DNA from: an uncultured Dehalococcoidia bacterium
GTDB taxonomy: Bacteria; Chloroflexota; Dehalococcoidia; Lucifugimonadales; JAAXIE01
DNA length: 64,000 nt
Direction of reading: 5' to 3'
Assembly (NCBI GenBank): GCA_951813255.1
Contig: OX638353.1
Coordinates: forward strand, 248,001-312,000
Both the position numbers and the translations under genes were made by a program. The number at the start of each line of letters is the position of its first letter. Position 1 is the first letter of the stretch. A model generated the notes under the pieces. The model was not told where the DNA came from, ran no database searches, and saw nothing but the letters and a program-made list of their open reading frames with translations. Shown piece after piece: positions 61,500 to 64,000 of this stretch.

Positions 61500-63113
61500 C
61501 TAGCTGACGTCGGCCATGAAAATGGGAGGCCAGTGGAAGACAGTGACCTGCGGGTTGGGGCCTACGGTTTCCTTGGCCATCTCCAAGGCTTGTTGCAGGT
61601 TGGGAGCAGTGTCGTAGCCAAGCACGGAGGCCACCTCAGGGTCACGGGCCCCAGCGGCAATCACGCGCCCAACGTAGTTCTGGCCATACCACCCCCAATA
61701 CCAAGCGTAGAAGGGGTGTACCCCGTGGTAAGCATTGTGATTGCGAAAGAGGTCAATGTAACGGGGATCGGTGGCAAACTGCTCTTCGTACTTGTGCCCC
61801 ATTTCCGCTGAGTCCCGGGTCTGGGTGAGCACTTGGTGGTAAAAGTCGTAGTACGAGGGGTGGTGCCCCATGTGGAATCTGTTCTCCATGGGGTGCAGGA
61901 AGATTATGACCCCACCCTCGCGGACCAACGGCTTCCCACGGTGTAGGTTGAACAGGTAGCCCAAGGACTGGCAGTGCACCAGCACGGGGTTCAGCACTGA
62001 ATTCACGTTGTAAGGCCCCAGGTAGGGCAAACCCGCCACCAGCACGTCGGCCTGTCCGGAGACAGGAACGGCCTGCTGGTTCGCGACGTTGGCCAAAGTA
62101 TGCTCGTGTACGGCTTCCGTCTCCCCTGCGGCAATTCCCGTCATGCCATACTCTGCCCGCAGGGAGTGAAAGATTGTTCGACGCGCCGAAAAGGGCAGCG
62201 CACCCATCAGGCCGCGGTTGGCAGCGAAGATGGCGTGGTCCCAAGGGTGCCAGTCGGACTCGGAGACCTGCAGGTGGCGAAGCAGTCCCGGGTAGATGTG
62301 GGTGTTCAGAGTGGTCTCGATTTTGAACACCTTCAGGTGGTCTTCCGCCAGCTTGCCCATCCGTTCGCAGGAGTGGTGCAGGGCCGAGTTGGGCGGGTCC
62401 ATGTAAGAGCGGGAGTGGAGCAGGGTGTGGGCGTTGTGGTGGTGCTTCAGAGTACGGTAGCTGGTCAGGCCAGTCGCGATGGACTTGTGCCCACCATCCA
62501 TGGATACGAGATTGATGTTGACGTACACCAGCAGGTCGGACCCGGCCACACGGCGCGAGACCTCCACCTCCTCGGAATGACGTGTGCTGCCCAATACAAC
62601 TAATGCTTCGCGGTCCTCGGCGTCGTGGTTATAGAGGCGGTCGGGGTGGAAGGCCTTGAACACGCGCGACCCGACTACGTGCCTTAGCTCGCCAGGAGTC
62701 ATGTGGCGGTGCACGCCAAGGGCGGCCACCAAATGGATGTCGTCCACCCCCGCATCAGACAGCTTCTCCAGAACCTTCTCGATGATACGTCCCCGGATGT
62801 CGGGGCGTTTCATGGGAGGCAGGGGTAGGGACAGATCGTCGAAAGCGATGGTCACCTTCATCCCCGGGCGCAACAGAGCTGAGATTGGCTCGGAACCTAC
62901 GGGGTTCTCCAAAGCCTGCTCGATGGCCCCATCGACGTCGCGAATCGGGGGGAGAGGCGGGGGAGGATACACCATCCGTGTTCCCAAAGGCAGGGTCTCG
63001 TATTTGAAGCCCTCGCCGTTGTGGAAGAGGTAACGAAGGCGTTTGTCCTCTACGTAGGTGACCAGTTTGTTCCTGTCGATTTCCGGGCCGCGGGAAGCCG
63101 GGGGTCCAGTCAT
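61500..63113 (-). CDS. LarA-like nickel-pincer (lactate racemase family) enzyme
   Basis: The 537-residue protein is a long member of the LarA family. The family motif TrxxxGTHRPMT appears as LGVHRHMTPGEL (His135, His137). The Lys that binds the NPN cofactor is in GGHKSIATGLTSYRTLKHHHN (Lys210), and IAFDDLSLPLPPMKR matches the conserved DD block. Canonical LarA has about 425 residues; this one has extra N- and C-terminal segments, so the substrate may be a different 2-hydroxy acid. LarC is nearby at 56.1 kb, which supports a real NPN-dependent enzyme. Confidence 0.85.
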   Translation of the reverse strand: MTGPPASRGPEIDRNKLVTYVEDKRLRYLFHNGEGFKYETLPLGTRMVYPPPPLPPIRDVDGAIEQALENPVGSEPISALLRPGMKVTIAFDDLSLPLPPMKRPDIRGRIIEKVLEKLSDAGVDDIHLVAALGVHRHMTPGELRHVVGSRVFKAFHPDRLYNHDAEDREALVVLGSTRHSEEVEVSRRVAGSDLLVYVNINLVSMDGGHKSIATGLTSYRTLKHHHNAHTLLHSRSYMDPPNSALHHSCERMGKLAEDHLKVFKIETTLNTHIYPGLLRHLQVSESDWHPWDHAIFAANRGLMGALPFSARRTIFHSLRAEYGMTGIAAGETEAVHEHTLANVANQQAVPVSGQADVLVAGLPYLGPYNVNSVLNPVLVHCQSLGYLFNLHRGKPLVREGGVIIFLHPMENRFHMGHHPSYYDFYHQVLTQTRDSAEMGHKYEEQFATDPRYIDLFRNHNAYHGVHPFYAWYWGWYGQNYVGRVIAAGARDPEVASVLGYDTAPNLQQALEMAKETVGPNPQVTVFHWPPIFMADVS

Positions 63114-64000
63114 TCAGCCGTTCTCCAAATCGAAGGCAGTCTTGATGGCTTGATGTCGTCCGGGGCGCATGGCGGTTGTGATGGCCCTGCGATAATGGCG
63201 CAGAGGAAAGATGTGACGGACCAGCCCACCAAGTGTAGCCGACAGCCCTTCCCGTTGCAGCACGTCCAAGGCAAGTTGGAAGGTGGGTGTGGCGGTCCCA
63301 CCATAGGACTCAGTCGCGTAGGTGTAGGAGCCTCTCAGGCTCACCTCTTGGTACCAGAAAGGTGTCAGGTCGATATGGCCTGGCGCCGGCATGCCGATCA
63401 TCGTGACCTGACCTTGCGACCGCGTCCAGCGAAGCGAGTCCTCCAAGGATGGACCGGAGCCGACGCAATCGAAAGCGACATCGAACCCGCCGGTGACAGC
63501 AGGCTTGCCAATAGGGAGCGAGTGAATGGCGCTGGGGACCAGTTTACTCAGTCTGCGATAGCCTTCCCGTCCGGACGGGACCACCTCGTGGGCGCCTAGG
63601 GCCCTTGCAAGCTCCTGTTGGTACGAGTGGCGGCCCACGGCCACGATGCGCCTTGCAGGAGTCAAAGCTGCCAGGGCGGCGACCGTCAGCAGGCCCATCG
63701 TGCCACAGCCCACCACTAACACCTCTGAATCGTCTTGAACCTGAGACATCAGCACGCCATGAATGGCGCAACTCAGAGGTTCGGTGAGCACAGCAGTACG
63801 GTCGGGCAAGCTATCGGGTATGGGGTGCACTTGCAGGTGGTGCGCCACCAGGGAGGTTCCCCAGCCGCCACCCGTGTCACGACAGAACCCTGTCTGGACA
63901 CCGGCGGCGATGCAGCCCTCCGTAACTCGCTCGCAGTTGCCGTAGCGGCCTTGGGAGCAGGGCTGACAGGGAGGATCAATGTCCCGTACGAGGCAGCCCA
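63114..64000 (-). CDS. Zinc-binding alcohol dehydrogenase family protein (partial, 5' end outside window)
   Basis: The frame enters from the right edge and runs to 63114; about 295 residues are visible. The structural-zinc loop is seen at the edge (PPCQPCSQGRYGNCERV), and LTEPLSCAIHGVL carries a conserved catalytic-zinc Glu. The NAD-binding Rossmann motif is VLVVGCGTMGLLTVAALAAL, and AVGRHSYQQELARALGAHEV follows. It belongs to the medium-chain dehydrogenase group that includes threonine and sorbitol dehydrogenases. It ends one base from the LarA-like gene, so the two are coexpressed; a shared hydroxy-acid or polyol pathway is possible. Confidence 0.9.
   Translation of the reverse strand, partial: GCLVRDIDPPCQPCSQGRYGNCERVTEGCIAAGVQTGFCRDTGGGWGTSLVAHHLQVHPIPDSLPDRTAVLTEPLSCAIHGVLMSQVQDDSEVLVVGCGTMGLLTVAALAALTPARRIVAVGRHSYQQELARALGAHEVVPSGREGYRRLSKLVPSAIHSLPIGKPAVTGGFDVAFDCVGSGPSLEDSLRWTRSQGQVTMIGMPAPGHIDLTPFWYQEVSLRGSYTYATESYGGTATPTFQLALDVLQREGLSATLGGLVRHIFPLRHYRRAITTAMRPGRHQAIKTAFDLENG

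Overview
The window reads like the chromosome of a Chloroflexota bacterium, most likely of the Dehalococcoidia / SAR202 type. This is an inference from gene content and style: an eleven-subunit complex I without NuoEFG, membrane-anchored sortases with no sign of an outer membrane, a T-box controlled ilv-leu operon, DUF2851 next to an XRE regulator, and moderately high GC. No ribosomal RNA gene is present to settle the taxonomy. Coding density is high, and most genes are housekeeping.

Layout. 1-8.5 kb: nuoA-B-C-(81-aa unknown)-D-H-I-J-K-L-M on the minus strand, behind a good sigma-70 promoter; nuoM runs off the left edge. 8.6-13.4 kb: fumarase, and divergently an RND transporter without partner genes. 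13.7-15.9 kb: two tandem sortase paralogues, one of which has lost its catalytic His and Cys. 16-20 kb: a zinc-ribbon protein, rpoD and dnaG. 20-25.5 kb: a CoxG-like protein, an EamA permease, tRNA-Pro(CGG), a degenerate homoserine-kinase-like gene, aspartokinase, a glycosyltransferase and a TPR protein. 25.5-28.8 kb: XRE regulator, DUF2851, a membrane protein and tsaD.

29-35 kb is the most accessory part: a ThDP enzyme, a Uma2-type nuclease-like protein, an amidohydrolase and two dimeric-barrel proteins, all in DNA with C well above G on the plus strand, interrupted by a lower-GC two-gene cassette (33.2-34.2 kb). 35-36 kb is non-coding and carries a cluster of direct and inverted repeats just before leuS. 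38.5-46.4 kb: RidA, ribosomal protein L25, an EEP-family nuclease, an alpha/beta hydrolase, citrate synthase, a MidA-type methyltransferase, an HD protein and TrmI.

46.5-54.9 kb: branched-chain amino acid biosynthesis on the minus strand. ilvB-ilvN-ilvC-leuA lie behind a T-box leader with a probable leucine (CUC) specifier, followed by leuC-leuD and then a peroxiredoxin whose peroxidatic cysteine codon is an in-frame TGA. That gene is best read as a selenoprotein and would be truncated by standard gene calling. 55-64 kb: an Asp-box beta-propeller, LarC, a lipid-related group (HAD phosphatase, acyl reductase-PlsC fusion, diacylglycerol kinase-like), a LarA homologue and a partial zinc alcohol dehydrogenase.

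The strongest leads are the selenocysteine peroxiredoxin, the sortase/pseudo-sortase pair, the repeat cluster before leuS, the XRE/DUF2851 operator-like palindrome, and the LarA/LarC plus lipid locus.
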